Below, in pieces: positions 12,348 to 24,601 of a stretch of 64,000 nucleotides of DNA (position 1 is its first letter; each line of letters starts with the position of its first letter). The position numbers and the translations under genes are program-made. The notes below the pieces were generated by a model. The model had not been told where the DNA came from and made no database searches. It worked only from the letters and a program-made list of their open reading frames with translations. This DNA is from Irpex lacteus (Eukaryota; Basidiomycota; Agaricomycetes; Polyporales; Irpicaceae), in contig MQVO02000045.1 in the NCBI GenBank assembly GCA_001986395.2, forward strand, positions 99,725 through 163,724, read 5' to 3'.

Positions 12348-14214
12348 CTAGTACTTATCCGCGGCGTCACGTACGAGGTTGAAGATGTTAATGGAATGAT
12401 AGACCGATACTTTGAGTCCAAACTCCCTCCCAATTTTACGCAAAAGTTTCGTGTTTCTCTCAAAATCCACAATATCGATGACGAAGGCGAGCCGTTCGAA
12501 GGTGATGCCATGGGAGCGCTGCAGGACCTGCAATCCAGCCTGGAGTGCGTCCAAGGATTTCTTCTTAACGTATAAATCCAGCACGAGAGTATTCATCCTC
12601 GGCAGACGTGGATGGGAAATGCAATGTTCAAAGCCACTCTCTGTTTCCGCAGATGCCGTCACGATCGGATTGTAGCAGAGCAAGGTTTCCAGATATGATA
12701 GTGGCCCTGGAATGTCGTCAGATGGCTGCGTCATGAGCATGAGCGTGGTCACAGCGGGACATATTCTTTGCGCGGCCTGAAGGGTGATGCCTATGTTCCC
12801 GAGTAGCAATGTTGTGACACCATCAAGCGGCCAGTCCCCGCAGAACTTGAGCAGCCAATCGTCACAATCGAGTACGCCCTCCTCTGGTTCACCGGTCTTG
12901 ATCTTGATGCGCACCCCAGGTGCACAGTCCAGCTCCCACGCCATATGAGATGCTCCGAGTCCGCGGCCTTCTCTCCAATAGTAGAGTGGAATGCTCTTGG
13001 CCTCATCATCATCTGGCTCTCTGGACGGCATATCGTCCGTGAGGCATTGGAGCAGCAACGTCTGGCCGAAATCAAGTCGCTGGAATGCGGGTCTGTGGCT
13101 GAAAATCAAGCCCTTGAACGAGGGCAGTCGCGTCCTCCCAACAATCCCCTCTCCGAGGAACTTCTCTCGCAAGACGGCCGATAGTTCCATCATATCCACC
13201 AATGTGTGGAAATGCGCCGGTACAACGGTCGCGGTAATATCGAGAGTAGTGTTGCATGGATGTTCAATGGTAGAAAGTATCTGGCGACAAACGTTTGCCG
13301 GTCCAGAAACAGATAATGATCTGAGGTGCTCGAGCGTGACACGCGTGACTGTGCCGCCAGCCTCTTCATCGATGCTTTTGACGACCCCGTGCAGACCCAG
13401 GTATTCCAGAAGGGGGAGTCTTCCTAGTGCGGCAACCGTCTCCTCGAACGACAACTCCACGGCATCATGAGGAATAGAAGTATCCCATTCGCTGAGAATG
13501 AGTACACGGAGACTCGAAGAAAAGATTGACCAGGCCCAGTCGATATGGTATCCCGTGATACGGACCCGCCTAATATTAGGAGTTGTGCCGGACATGAAAA
13601 CGGGCGGCAAGTGGCGACTGGTTAGGAATTGAAGAGGCGCGTAGTCCAAGAGTAGATCTTGTAGTAGAGGTAGCGTGGTGACACCGTCAAACGCATGCTG
13701 CCATTTGGAGGCACCAAATGTCGCGAATGACTTAAGACGGTGAGATACGTCCGGAAAGGATTCGGGGAACAGATAAACGGCGCGGAATGTGTCTGGGGAG
13801 AATCCTAGGTTCAGAGGCGACTCTTTCGATCGATGAAGAAGCAACAGAGACTCGGGATGCGAAGCTTCCACGTAATTCCAGAGTCGAGCACAGCCGAGGG
13901 CAACTTCGTGCCACTGTCTGTTGACTTGGAGGATCGCAGGAGCCCAGGCATAGCTTGACCTAGTCGCCGGAGGCCTATAACTAAGCTGGCTGTCCGGGAA
14001 ATATAGGTCACGAAGGGCGAGGAAGATAGCCTCTAGTGTCTCCCGTGGTAACTTGTTTATCGGGCCGCCCGTGTCCTTAACAATCTTCTCTGTCTGATTA
14101 CGAGTACGGCGTGCACCTCGGCGTCTGAAAAATGAGCCCCAGGGTGAGTAGAGATACAATAAGTCTACATTGAACCTACCTTGTGCGTGCTTTAGCTACA
14201 GCAGTAGTCGGCAT
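12348..14214 (-). CDS. F-box protein 1 (agaricomycete F-box family)
   Basis: The F-box lies near residues 32-80 (INKLPRETLEAIFLALRDLY, then ILQVNRQWHEVALGCARLWNYVEAS). A long, LRR-like C-terminal region follows that would select substrates for an SCF ubiquitin ligase. I place the start at 14,214, not at the Met near 14,159. A 35-nt first exon (14,214-14,180; MPTTAVAKART) joins through a 55-nt GT-AG intron (14,179-14,125) in phase 2 to the main exon (14,124-12,348). This gives 603 residues. The two F-box paralogues at 26.7 and 31.5 kb have the same short first exon and the same phase, which supports this choice. Residues LGASKWQHAFDGVTTLPLLQ match F-box 2 (LMGASRWRPAFDGVTGLPAL). Confidence 0.88.
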
Positions 14215-15140
14215 GTCTTTAGTAAGAGAACGCTAATAGATAAAAATAAGTCAGTCATATATCCTTGACCCTCACGTGAATGTGCACTCACAATCCGGTG
14301 TTCCTGTGCAGAAGCGTGGGCAGCCGACCGAAATCAGTTCTGTCCACAGATCTCTACATGAGCAGCGCAGCACAGCGCCCTTGTTAGCCTTGATAAGCAT
14401 CAATGAATATAATTTGACTACCTTTATAGCGATATCCGTAAAGGAGGAGGCTACACTCAGGCTTCACGGCTGTGTTCAAGAGGGATGAACTCCACTGGCA
14501 ACCGATGCTATAGCCTGAGGTCGTCAGCAACGTCAAAGAAAGGTGGCGAAGGAGTGATGGGGATGCAGATACAGTACTGGGTGGTCGTTGAAGCCGAAAT
14601 TGACTTGGTAGTGGGGGTAAGGGGGTAAGACAAGGGACGTAAGTACGGGTGCTTCGGGTGCCTTATGTAGGCGCGCAATTGAGCTGAGTTCGAAGTATAC
14701 CTGCCCTTTCGGGCAGTTTAACACAGCGCCTATCCAGCCGTCTATTCGGCATAGTACACTGCTCTAGGGGCCGAATGAGTTTACGAATGGCCCATCAGGA
14801 CAAAAACAAGTACTTACCATGCTTTATCATACGACCTTGTGGTTTACCATCTCTGTGCCAATGAATGGAAGCCACCGACTCGGACCCACCAAGGTAACTC
14901 GGCGATTATTAGCTGGAATCATTGCATCATCACCAGCCGGTACAGTGTTGGGTGCTCTAAAAGGCTGTGACTCTGTGATAGAGCTCGGATACGTTCAGTA
15001 TTTATACCAGTATTTTTATACAGATAAATTCTCGTTAAATGTTTGCTCTAGTAGTCAATGATGTTAGCTTTACAGAGGGAGGTCATTCGTCGACGACCTA
15101 CTCTCTATATGCATCGTCAGAAACCATCTCTACGCCAATT
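14215..15140. other. Intergenic region, nothing recognised
   Basis: This 0.93-kb stretch lies upstream of F-box gene 1 and downstream of the first BTB gene. I see no gene, RNA or repeat in it. Confidence 0.45.
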
Positions 15141-16187
15141 TCAAACCTTGTCGAACTCAACCTAAGAAACAATATTCATCCGTATCAGTAAGAAGGAAGC
15201 ACTGAAGCTGACATGACATACCTGGGAAATAGCCGCATCGATAGCTCTCGCGAACTCAGCTTCAAAGATATCGATGCTCCTCTTCTTGCGCCCCGCAGTC
15301 TTGAGATCGAACGGTGAACTTTGATACACATCGCTACAGAGTTCATCGTGGCGTTCAACATCGTAAATGATTCGTGGGTGAGGCCGCTCCGATAGAACAG
15401 AGGAGACCCGATCAAGATAATTTTGGGGAAAGCGTGCCTTGGCGTTGTGTCTGACGGATCTGATAGAGTCGTTTTCCCAATAATAACCCAACAGACCCTT
15501 TGTCCACCATGGAAGTTGCCACTTATCGCCATCGCGATGCATCACAGTTGTACTGACAGCCGCCGAGCATTTCTGTCGGTATCGAAGGAGTCTGAGGGTG
15601 TCCGACCCGGATATCTCGTCAAAAGCGGGGTCCTGTTCGAAGTCGGTGGCGTGCAGGAGCGAAGCTTTCGCCGCTGTGCGTATTTCTTGGCTCATCTTCT
15701 TCCTGCAGGCGACGGCGTATGCCGTCAGTACGGAGTCACCTCGCTCGCAGACTTCTCCGAAAAGCTCCTCTGTCTTCGTGGTAGCGTACGCCATGAAGTA
15801 CTTACGCGCCGCCAGGAGTGTGCCGCAGATGTTCGTTACGGATGTATCGGAGTCGATAGGCTGCGGGGTGAAGGGCTCGTGATATACACGAAGCAGGCAT
15901 TCCAATACCTGACTACTCTCTTCCATAGTAATGACCGGCACGTCGCCCATCTCCTCATCTCCTACTTCTAGTCCCGCGACGGAGAATGGCTGCGCATAAG
16001 CGAAGAGATCTTCGAATATGGGCGAGGCATTGGCTAATACGCCTTTGTACAGGCGAAAATAGATGTTATCTGAGGAGCGTAGGATTACATCACCTCCTTT
16101 CTTGTCGAATGGTGTGTCTGCCCATTGAACAGTGGCCGTGGAGGTAGGGCTGTCAGCCGTGGAGATAGAGCTATCAGTGTCGGACAT
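15141..16187 (-). CDS. BTB/POZ domain protein, copy A
   Basis: The BTB fold spans about residues 25-130: DVILRSSDNIYFRLYKGVLA, then NASPIFEDLFA and VLECLLRVYHEPF. A helical C-terminal region follows. BTB proteins usually dimerise and can act as cullin-3 adaptors; these agaricomycete proteins have no known partner. Two exons are present: 16,187-15,222 (322 codons), a 60-nt intron, and a 21-nt last exon (15,161-15,141) adding VEFDKV and a stop, for 328 residues. Reading through the intron would instead add a longer hydrophobic tail. The paralogue next door has the same microexon, so the spliced form is preferred. Confidence 0.87.
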
Positions 16188-16688
16188 CGAAGATGGAGAG
16201 GAGGTTGTCGCACCCCAGAGATAGCCTGTGTAGCTATTTAATATGGCAACGCAGGAGTGAGATTGTCAGCGATGACAAGATCCGGTAATAGCTCAGTAAG
16301 GAGAAGGCTTGACGCACTATGAGTTCACCACGACCCATGACCCCACGTTCGACTGGTCTAGATGCGATTTATCCACAATAACGATACCAACATTGGCATT
16401 CGTCTATACATCAGCGGAATCTCGAATCCGTATACTGCGCCAAAGCTCGGTCGTCAGACAATAATGTAGACTCTGGGCCGAGGCTTCAAGACAGGTACGT
16501 TTGACAGTCTTCAAAGATGGGACTAATCTGTATTACATTGACTTGATCAACGCAGTAGTGATCTAAGTTCGAGTTCAGAAGAGCGACTTACATCGAGTGG
16601 TAGATTAAAGGCGAGTGAATAGGCGACATTTATTCAATGAATGACTTTCGTTATTTACATTCTCGTATCCCGCTTCAATGTCTACTTA
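16188..16688. other. Intergenic spacer between the two BTB genes
   Basis: Both BTB genes read on the minus strand, so this 0.5-kb spacer should contain the promoter of copy A and the 3' UTR of copy B. No other feature is seen. Confidence 0.5.
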
Positions 16689-17751
16689 TCAAACGGTTTC
16701 GATATCAACCTATGCAATACGATGAGTAAACCGACTGGGGATAGTTGTGATGTAGTTCTCTTACCTGCGAAACAGCGCTGTCGATAGCTCCCGCAAATTC
16801 TCGTTCAAAGGCTTCGATATCCGTCTTCCACAATCCTGGAACCCACAGCTCAGGGGGCATATGGTCGTCACTGGACGCGGCATACCCCGCACGACGAAGC
16901 TGATCATGGCGCTTGCTGTCATAGATGATTTGAGGGTGCGGCCTTTCACGTAGGACAGATGAAACCGATTTCAGGTACTCATGAACCTCTTGCGATATTT
17001 GAACTCCATAGTGACTACCCGGGCCTAGCGGGGTCCATAAGGGGTGGTAGCATCCCATACCGTAGAACTCTCTCCTCATGGTGCACCACTCGAAGTCCCA
17101 GCCATGGGAGTCGTCTGTACTCCTGCTTATGACTTTGGTGTTAACGACGTCCGAGCACTTCTTTCGATATCGATGTAATCTATAGATGTCCGACGCCGAG
17201 ATATGATCGAGTGCCTCGTTTGGTTGGAAGTCGAGAATGTGGTAAAGCGACGCTTTCGCCGCCGTTCGAACCTCCTGACGCATGTTCTTTCGGCAGGCTA
17301 CGGCGTATGCCGTCACAACAAACGTCTTCTGCTTGCAGATATCCGCGAATAGCTCTTCTGCCTTTGTCATAGCATAATTCATGAAGAACTTGCGCGCTGC
17401 GAGGATGAGATGGCAGATGTCTTCCACGAGATTGTCCGTTTTCATAGGTTGCAGGACGAACGGTTCGTGGTACAGCCGAAGAAGACAGTCCAACACCTGA
17501 CTTTTCTCCTCCATGACAATGACAGGAAAGCCATCTACCTCCTCGTCTCCTGTTGTCAACCCAGCGCTGGAGGATGGCTGAGCATTGGCGAAGAGATCAT
17601 CGAAGATGGGCGACGCGTTGACTAAGACGCCCTTGTGCAGGCGGAAGTGAATATTGTCGGAGGAGCGTAGGATGATGTCGCCTGTTTTATGGTCGAATGG
17701 TGCGTCAGCCCACTGAATAGCACCTAGGTCAAAGCTGTCTGTGTCAGACAT
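16689..17751 (-). CDS. BTB/POZ domain protein, copy B
   Basis: This is a tandem paralogue of the gene at 15,141-16,187. The BTB core again shows DIILRSSDNIHFRLHKGVLV, NASPIFDDLFANAQP and VLDCLLRLYHEPF. It then shares VVTAYAVACRKNMRQEVRTA and SSVLRERPHPQIIYD with copy A. Exons are 17,751-16,765 (329 codons) and 16,709-16,689, the latter a 21-nt microexon giving VDIETV and a stop. The intron is 55 nt and the product 335 residues. Divergence from copy A is moderate, so the duplication is not recent. No domain beyond BTB was recognised. Confidence 0.87.
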
Positions 17752-18306
17752 CGTAGTGGGCAGGCTGTGAACAAGCTATCCGTGTGCTAGGCAGACGTTT
17801 GATCCTGAGCCCACACCTAAGGCATGTTTACGTAAAAGCTCACCTGGCATGACCATGGATCTCTACGTTCAAGTCGCTTCCACCTTACAGCGCAACGCGT
17901 TTCTTGACGGTATACAGTAGCGAACTGTCGACATCTGTGTCACGGTGTTCGATGGTAAAACCGATGAACAAGTTATGTGAGTGAGCTCAGCCGACGCGAT
18001 CAAAACCAGACTCGGATAGTAATCAAGGCCAAACAAACACCGCACCGCAACTGAAAACAGCTAAAATCCCTGACCGTCCAGCCAGGTCATAAGTAGTGGA
18101 AAGAGATGAAAATAACTCTGGGAAAACTGGGTATATCATCGCCGTTACATTGCAATCTCAGGGTATTACTGTAGCCAGAATAAATACCAAATATGTACCG
18201 TAAGCCATGCTATCCTACACATCGTCGTAATCCCTAGCCATCCTATGCTCTCCGAGTCGTTGCAAGTCATGAATAAGTAGCAGTAGCCAGCAAAGAGAGC
18301 AGTAAT
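17752..18306. other. Intergenic region, nothing recognised
   Basis: This 0.55-kb stretch lies between BTB copy B and the multi-pass membrane gene. It should hold the promoter of BTB copy B. No other signal is seen. Confidence 0.45.
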
Positions 18307-20001
18307 CTACTCCTCCTTCTCCATCCTTACAGTCCCCATGGACTCCGTTCCAGCCCTGGTCTGCAAAGACCGGAGATGAATCTCCGTATCAAACCTTTCT
18401 TCGCTGTCAGTCCCGCTACCCTTGGTCGTCTTGCCCAACACCCCGCTCTCAAGACCCTCCATATCTCTCCAGCCTATTGATGGGACTGTCACGGTGTCAT
18501 TCGTGGTGGCAGTAGCAGCTCGACGCCCTGGGATGCGGGTGTTATCAAAGTTGATGGTGGTCAGCGCCGTGGTGTTGCCCTCCTTGTCGAGCATGAAGCA
18601 TTGGGTATGTACGAGGATGACGACGATAGTCGGGTAGAGACCCTATGAACCAACGAGTTGGGTGAGTCCGCCTTCCGGAAATTTGTGGTCATTACTTACG
18701 ACAATGGTGCTGGTTTGGAAGTCGTACACCTCAAGGGCGAAGTCTAACCGGGGGTTCTTGTTGATTGCACCGTCCAGTACACCAATGTTGAGCAGCACCT
18801 CGGCAAGCTACGTGTTGACCGATTAGAATATGCGCTATATATTCATGGATTATAGTGGACTAGACTTACGAAAAATAGCGTGTAAAGGAGCCCCGTATCG
18901 ACCAGTATGAGCATAGCTTTGTTTGCTGGAGAGCGGTTTCGCAAATCAGTCATGAATGACTTGACCATTCGTCGATACATCCTATGACAAAGCAACCACA
19001 ATGTGAGCTACAACCCAGTTACAGAAATATGTTGTTTAGGCTCACCATGTTTTGATGCCTATCATGAGTGTGGAAACAGCGGCTGTCACGAACTGAGCCC
19101 AGTACGCAGCCGACTGGATGTTTCGACAGAACGCCGGGTGCTCAAATTGACCGAAGGAAACATCTGCATCTGAACGAGCAGCGCAATAGCTCAATAGGAA
19201 CGTCAGAACTAGTTGAAATATAGTGTCAGCTTGGAGGTTCATCAACTTTCTCTGTCAAATAAGCAGTACTCACTGACGGAGACAAACCAAGTTGTGCATG
19301 GAATCAACATGAAGAAACGGTCTCGTCCATGAGACCAGAACGCCTGGACACGCCACAACACGATTGCATCTCCAAGGATCGTCTGTAACAGTAGATCCAC
19401 CGATCATTTAGTATTCCCTCAGATGTTATTCAGGATGTAAAGTGACGTACCATGAATGCGTAAAGGGCGTCGACTGCAAGTGACAGCTTGAGCACCGAGT
19501 CGGTTGATTTGGTGTAGCGCTCATCGAGCGTGTCCGGATGAGTGTCGATGAGTGTCGTGTTGAGTTCCGCGACAACGTTCCTGACGTCCATTACCCAGAG
19601 AGTAATGTCCATGAGGTACATAAGGAGGACAAGAATCCACATTACAAAGGACGATTTATTTCGGCGTCGATCTTTGTGGCTGTTATCGCGTCCCACCACC
19701 AATACACGGTCAGCCACCAAGCCCTGACGGAGGTGCACGTAGTGCACTAAGCCAGATAAGATTGACGTACAGCAAGATAGTTCCGGCTTTTACAACCAGA
19801 ATGGTGTAAATAGCTGCCAAAAACGCGATCGAGGAGAAACATGCGTCAGCACTCGATCACTCACTAAACATGCGAGTTGAATACACTCGATCGGAGCTAC
19901 TTACCTACGAACCATGTCTCAACAACAACCGAGACAAACGAGCGCAAAACATCGGTTCCAATGCTCTGCAGAATCGCAATATCCGAGCTTGAGGACGCCA
20001 T
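18307..20001 (-). CDS. Multi-pass membrane protein, agaricomycete-expanded family, function unknown
   Basis: Eight or so exons can be joined by eye. The first starts at 20,001 with MASSSSDIAILQSIGTDVLR. Membrane-span-like segments follow in several exons: AAIYTILVVKAGTILL, FVMWILVLLMYLMDITLWVM, FFMLIPCTTWFVSV, LTFLLSYCAA, AILVDTGLLYTLFF-like and IVGLYPTIVVILVH. The motif ILGDAIVLWRVQAFW is typical of a large uncharacterised family in mushrooms and polypores with about seven spans. The C-terminal tail after CFMLDKEGN is polar, rich in Thr, Glu and Lys, and ends in KEE. No catalytic residues are evident. Exon boundaries in the middle are approximate. Confidence 0.75.
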
Positions 20002-21519
20002 AGCTTGGTGGCACTGGCACTTGAAGGAGCAAACGCAGACGTCGCCAAAGCGGCCCTGACGGTTTCCTTACATACAAAAGCTGCAGGGGGGGGGCACGTC
20101 CAAGTCACGGGAGCTATTTCCACTAAAGCTTTCCGCGAATGAATGAGTGGTGATGGGGAAGATGATGATGAACTCGGAGAAGCAGCGGTGCTGTCATACG
20201 AACAATCGACCAGCGCGCTCTGAATTATCGTATTCTAGATCTTCCCTGCTTGTCCGTGATATGCGTGGGGTGCGAAAGGAGGGATAGCGGAGGGAGAGGC
20301 TACGATCTGCGAGTATCGAAGCCTCAGCATGAATGAGCGTTCTCACAAAACGCCCCCAGATACGTATGGATCTGTCAAGGTTGCTATATCACATCCATGT
20401 CAAACTGCCCTGGAAATGACAGCGTGCGATAACATATTGAAGCATATCCGCAGCTCCTTACCAGAAATATCCGCTGAACAAGCGTCGTTGGATTCTCTAC
20501 CTCTGCGAATTCAACAGCATAGCTGTGAACAAATTCAGCGAGTCGAAGAAGATGCGTATACATAAATACCTTCAATGGGATGTATACACATCTGCGTTCT
20601 GGCGACGGGTCCAGAGGCGCATGATCGCTATCAGCGTCATCCTGAATGATAAATGAAATCTCAGAGCTGTGCACATGTTTTTCAAAGATTATGGCATTAT
20701 AACGAACCTTACGCCACTCGTGGCATGTCAAGAGGGCTCTATAGCAACACACTAAGTATGACGGGGAACAAAGCAAAGCAGACAACTTGAGCATATTGTG
20801 TCGCCTCAAACTTGTCTTATAGGGCACATAACGTCTTGTAAACATAAAGTACTGGAGCTTGAGATTTTGTCGTTGTGCCGCCTGACCACTTAAAAGGAAA
20901 ACTCGGGCTCGAGTTAGCCCACCGGCTGTCGTTGAACGATTACGACTTGCTGTCGATCGGTTGGATCCTGGGACTTGAACGTTGAACTTCCGCTGCCAAG
21001 ACACCGAGTACTATAGAGTACTCAGCGCTCACCATTCGTTGCGTGTATTGGCAGAACTTGGCTATCAATGAGCAGGCTACTCATGATCACAGGAACTGTT
21101 GGCTGGCGATCTACCATCACGGAAGAGTTAGCACCTCTGGAGAAAGTTTGTTGATACGAGAGAGGTCTATTCATAGGAAGGCAGGAGGGTATAGATACCA
21201 TAGGAGAAGGCCGCTCGTTCCTGTCGATCACCTTGATTCACCTGTCTCGTCATATTCTTCGTCATGATACGCATCCTGCATTCCTGTGGAAAAACCACGA
21301 GCACGCGCGCTCGACGCTCAACACCAACATGCACACAAAAAACAAAGATTCTTCAATTGATCTATCAAACCAAACCTATTCGTATGCTAGGGTACGTTAC
21401 CGGCGACCACGGACCTCGAGACCTTAGGAGTCCACGAGGCCCGGAAATTGCTTTGATTTCTTCATCCTGAATTCGCATCTTCTCATATTGATATCCATCC
21501 TTCTTCAAGTCTGTACGTC
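20002..21519. other. 1.5-kb intergenic region
   Basis: No supported gene lies here. A 206-codon minus-strand frame (20,384-21,004) has no recognisable domain and a composition unlike the neighbours. The palindrome GAGTACTATAGAGTACTC sits at about 21,006-21,023. The left part should hold the promoter of the membrane-protein gene ending at 20,001. Confidence 0.4.
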
Positions 21520-24290
21520 TTATTCTTGCACTTCAACGTAGTTGGCTGTTCAACGCCATGACGTTAGAACACCGAACAGTCTGTTAAGAAAGAGAGAGAA
21601 GACCAAAGAACGTACCCGGGAACAGTCCAACATTGCCGTGTTGATCTTTGCCTTGCCACCAGTCATCTGCGACAGCTTCAATCTCAACGATACGATCGCC
21701 TTCGCGCAACGTCAGTTCATTATCCTCAGCGGCCTCATAACTGGTGAGCGCGATCGAATGTCAGAATCTATTCTTCTTAGAAGGTCACTGATGAGAATAT
21801 GAGAGCTTACTCGTATAGTGCGATGGCAGTAACGCCTGTTTCTGGTTCTGGAGCTGGCGGAGGCGGTGGGGGAGGCGGGGGAGGGGGAGGAGCCGCCTCC
21901 GCAGCTGCCGCGACAGGGGGCTAGATTTAGTACCATCACATTAGCATATTCAAGGTCATGATATATTACCAATTGAATGGTATGACGTACGGGAGGCGGA
22001 GGCGGAGGAGGGGGAGGAGGGGGAGGAGGCGAGGCGGGAGGCTCAGCAGCAGCGTCTTCGATGCTCTCCACGATTTCCACATAATTGGCTACAAAGAGAG
22101 GAGAAATATCAGCGTCCCGCCCGCACACGCAGCATGAGAGAGAAGTCGACTCACCGGGGAACAACCCGCTTCGAGTTCCGTCAGCGCTGACGCCGGACCA
22201 CCAGCCTTCATCCAGCTGCTCGATCTGCTCGATGACTTCGCCTTCTGTGAGTGACAGTTCATTTTCCTCCGCAGCCTAGGGCGCAAGACAGCAACGTCAG
22301 ATTCTGTTGTTTTGGAACTTGAAGATTTCATATGTCGCAGACGTACCTCGTAGTCAAATTGGACTATCGCACAGACGCCTTTACCGTGCACGGGGCCGTG
22401 AGCAGCGGGCGTAGCCTCAACTTCCTGGGCGACCTCTGGTTCAGGCTCGGGTTCAGGTGCGGGCGGAGGAGCCACAACAGCGAAGGCCGCAGGGGGAGGA
22501 GGTGGAGGCGGTGGAGGCGGCGGCGGCTATGATGGTAGCTCAATACCTAGTTCATCAAAGAGGACAATGTAACTCACAGGAGGCGCGCTTTCCGCATCGA
22601 GCACGGGTTCTTGCTCATATGTAGGTGCAGGCGGCGGGGGAGGTGGTGGCGGCGGCGGTGGTGGGACCGCCTCTACAGCAGACACCACCGGCCTACTAGC
22701 TGCAGGCGGGGGAGGAGGCGGAGGCTACAATACAGACATTGTGAATAGGGATGACGTGTATGGGTGGAGGGCAAACTTACAGGCGGGGCATACTCTTCTT
22801 CTTCTGGCTCGGGTACCACCGGTCTGCTTGCCGCAGGGGAGGGGGAGGGGGAGCCTAGCATACAATATATTATAAACAAAGACTTCGAGCGTGAGCACTT
22901 ATTGAAACGTACAGGAGGAGCATATTCTTCTTCCTCATGCTCTGCAGCCACAGCTGCAACTGGCGGGGGAGGCGGAACTCCACCAAAGGATCTCGGAGTA
23001 GCAGCAGGTACAGAGGACGTGTGATACGAGGCTGCCTTGCTTCTGGCTTCTTCCTCTTGGGCCTGTTGCTTCGCCAACGCCTGCCGTTCACTCCAGGTAA
23101 GCTTCTTGGCACCTCCACCAACGTGCGAAGGGCGCGATTGAACGGTTTCAGCCTGTGCTTGGGCCTCGCGAGCTGCGAAGGGATTGACCAGCTTCTTGGG
23201 TTGCAGTTTAATGGGAGTGTAAGCTGTTCCAACAGGACCAATGCGGTCATCTTCATCTGGTTTCGTTGGAGTGTTGGACACCGGAGGCGCGGGCGGAGGT
23301 ACTACAGCCTGTAGGCCATGATTCTCAGACTGAATCTTGAAATGATAACACTCAGACTTACGGCTGGGGTAGGAGTTGGTCTCGCAGCCGAAACAACAGG
23401 AGGACGTGCGGCAGCAGGGGGAGGGGGAGGCTTTGTAGGAGCAGCTGGCGCTCCCCACGCATCATCTGGTGCAGAGGCTCTGTTGACAGTTGAATTGGAA
23501 TGGAATCCTGCAGGCGCCGCGGAAGGCGCAAACCGATGTGCCGCGGGAACAGGCCGTGCAGCTGCAGGAGGAGGAGGAGGGTGTGCCTGGTGCGAAGGAG
23601 CAGCAGCACTGCGCCTTAACGCATCCAAGTCAGGTTTACCGATGGGCACGTAGTTCGTCCCTACCGGCGCGATGGGCTCGAATTTCCGAGCCGTCTCCTT
23701 GTGAGCAGAGTACTTAGCACCGGAAGCAGCTTCAACTCGCGACATGATGAGTGCTGGGCTAACATCGGACTACAATTATAAGTAAGCTTCTCATTCGCTG
23801 GAGCCGTAGTATGACACACCTCATTCCGAGCACTGATGACGACGTGTGTGGCACGCAGGTAGTTCTCCACCGCTCTTGAATGGCTGTAGAACAACCCCTT
23901 CCTGGCCTCTGGCACACCATCTCCGCACCAGTTTATGAGAACGAACTTCGGTAATGTGCTCTGATACAATGTCATCAGTGTCAACGCCTATGTCAATCAA
24001 ATCAGTAGCTGTATGCTTGCGTACATTGGGATCCTGAACACGCGCGAACGCATACTGCATTCTACGCAATATTAGTGAGGTGGCGCATGTATTCAGGCAT
24101 TCAAGACTTACCTTCCATCTGAGAACTCCTCTTCCAACTCCTCCAGACCACCATTACCTGTCGACTGCACCTTCAAGTCGTTCGTACCCTTCTCATACGT
24201 GAAGACTGCCCAGTCAATATTCCGTGCATTCAAGACATCTTGGTATGCTCTTGCAATTTCTTGGCTAGATAGATTTACTTGCAGTGACAT
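21520..24290 (-). CDS. ABP1: Actin-binding protein Abp1/drebrin-like: ADF-H domain plus two SH3 domains
   Basis: Abp1 acts at cortical actin patches, binding F-actin and endocytic partners. The N-terminal ADF-H domain starts MSLQVNLSSQEIARAYQDVL and continues through TYEKGTNDLKVQSTGNGG, LPKFVLINWCGDGVPEARKG and VENYLRATHVVISARNE. A long low-complexity middle has many polyproline runs. The first SH3 domain reads AIVQFDYEAAEENELSLTEG, then EGWWSGVSADG and GLFPANYVEI. The second reads ALYEYEAAEDNELTLREGD, then DDWWQGKDQHGNVGLFPANY. Splicing by eye gives about a dozen exons. The last intron (GTACGTTC...AACAG) leads to ANYVEVQE and TAA at 21,520. A DDAWG patch in the middle resembles the acidic Arp2/3-activating motif of yeast Abp1, but that is only a resemblance. 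The gene is divergent from the carrier gene at 24,602. Confidence 0.93.
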
Positions 24291-24601
24291 TCAGAGACTT
24301 GAGGGTACGCGTAATAGAATGAGATGGATGTGTGGAGGTAAAAGGCGTCCTGTAGCACAGCCAAGATGATGTCAGATAAGCGGCTTTGTTGAGCTTCTTA
24401 TTAGACATGTTACCGTGAGAACCTAAGTTAGTTATCCCGTTAGTAATTCATCGCTAGCTAGTTTACTAGCTACACAATAGAGACCACCGACGTTTTCGAG
24501 TTCGGCCGACATCATCCTCCCTTTGACCATCATCATAAACGTCGTCTTCTATAATCTACTTCTCACAGCGAAGACGGAAGAGCACCAAAGCAATAAATGG
24601 T
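24291..24601. promoter_or_regulatory. Divergent promoter region, ABP1 and mitochondrial carrier
   Basis: Only 311 bp separate the two divergent start codons, so the regulatory sequence is shared or closely packed. A second ATG at 24,597 lies just upstream of the carrier start in another frame. Confidence 0.5.

Noticed and set aside
20384..21004. 206-codon minus-strand ORF
   Set aside because: No domain, no splice support and odd composition; most likely a chance frame.
20930..21010. tRNA-like signal on the minus strand (B-box-like GTTCAAGTCC)
   Set aside because: No T-stem pairing, no acceptor stem and no A-box at the right distance.
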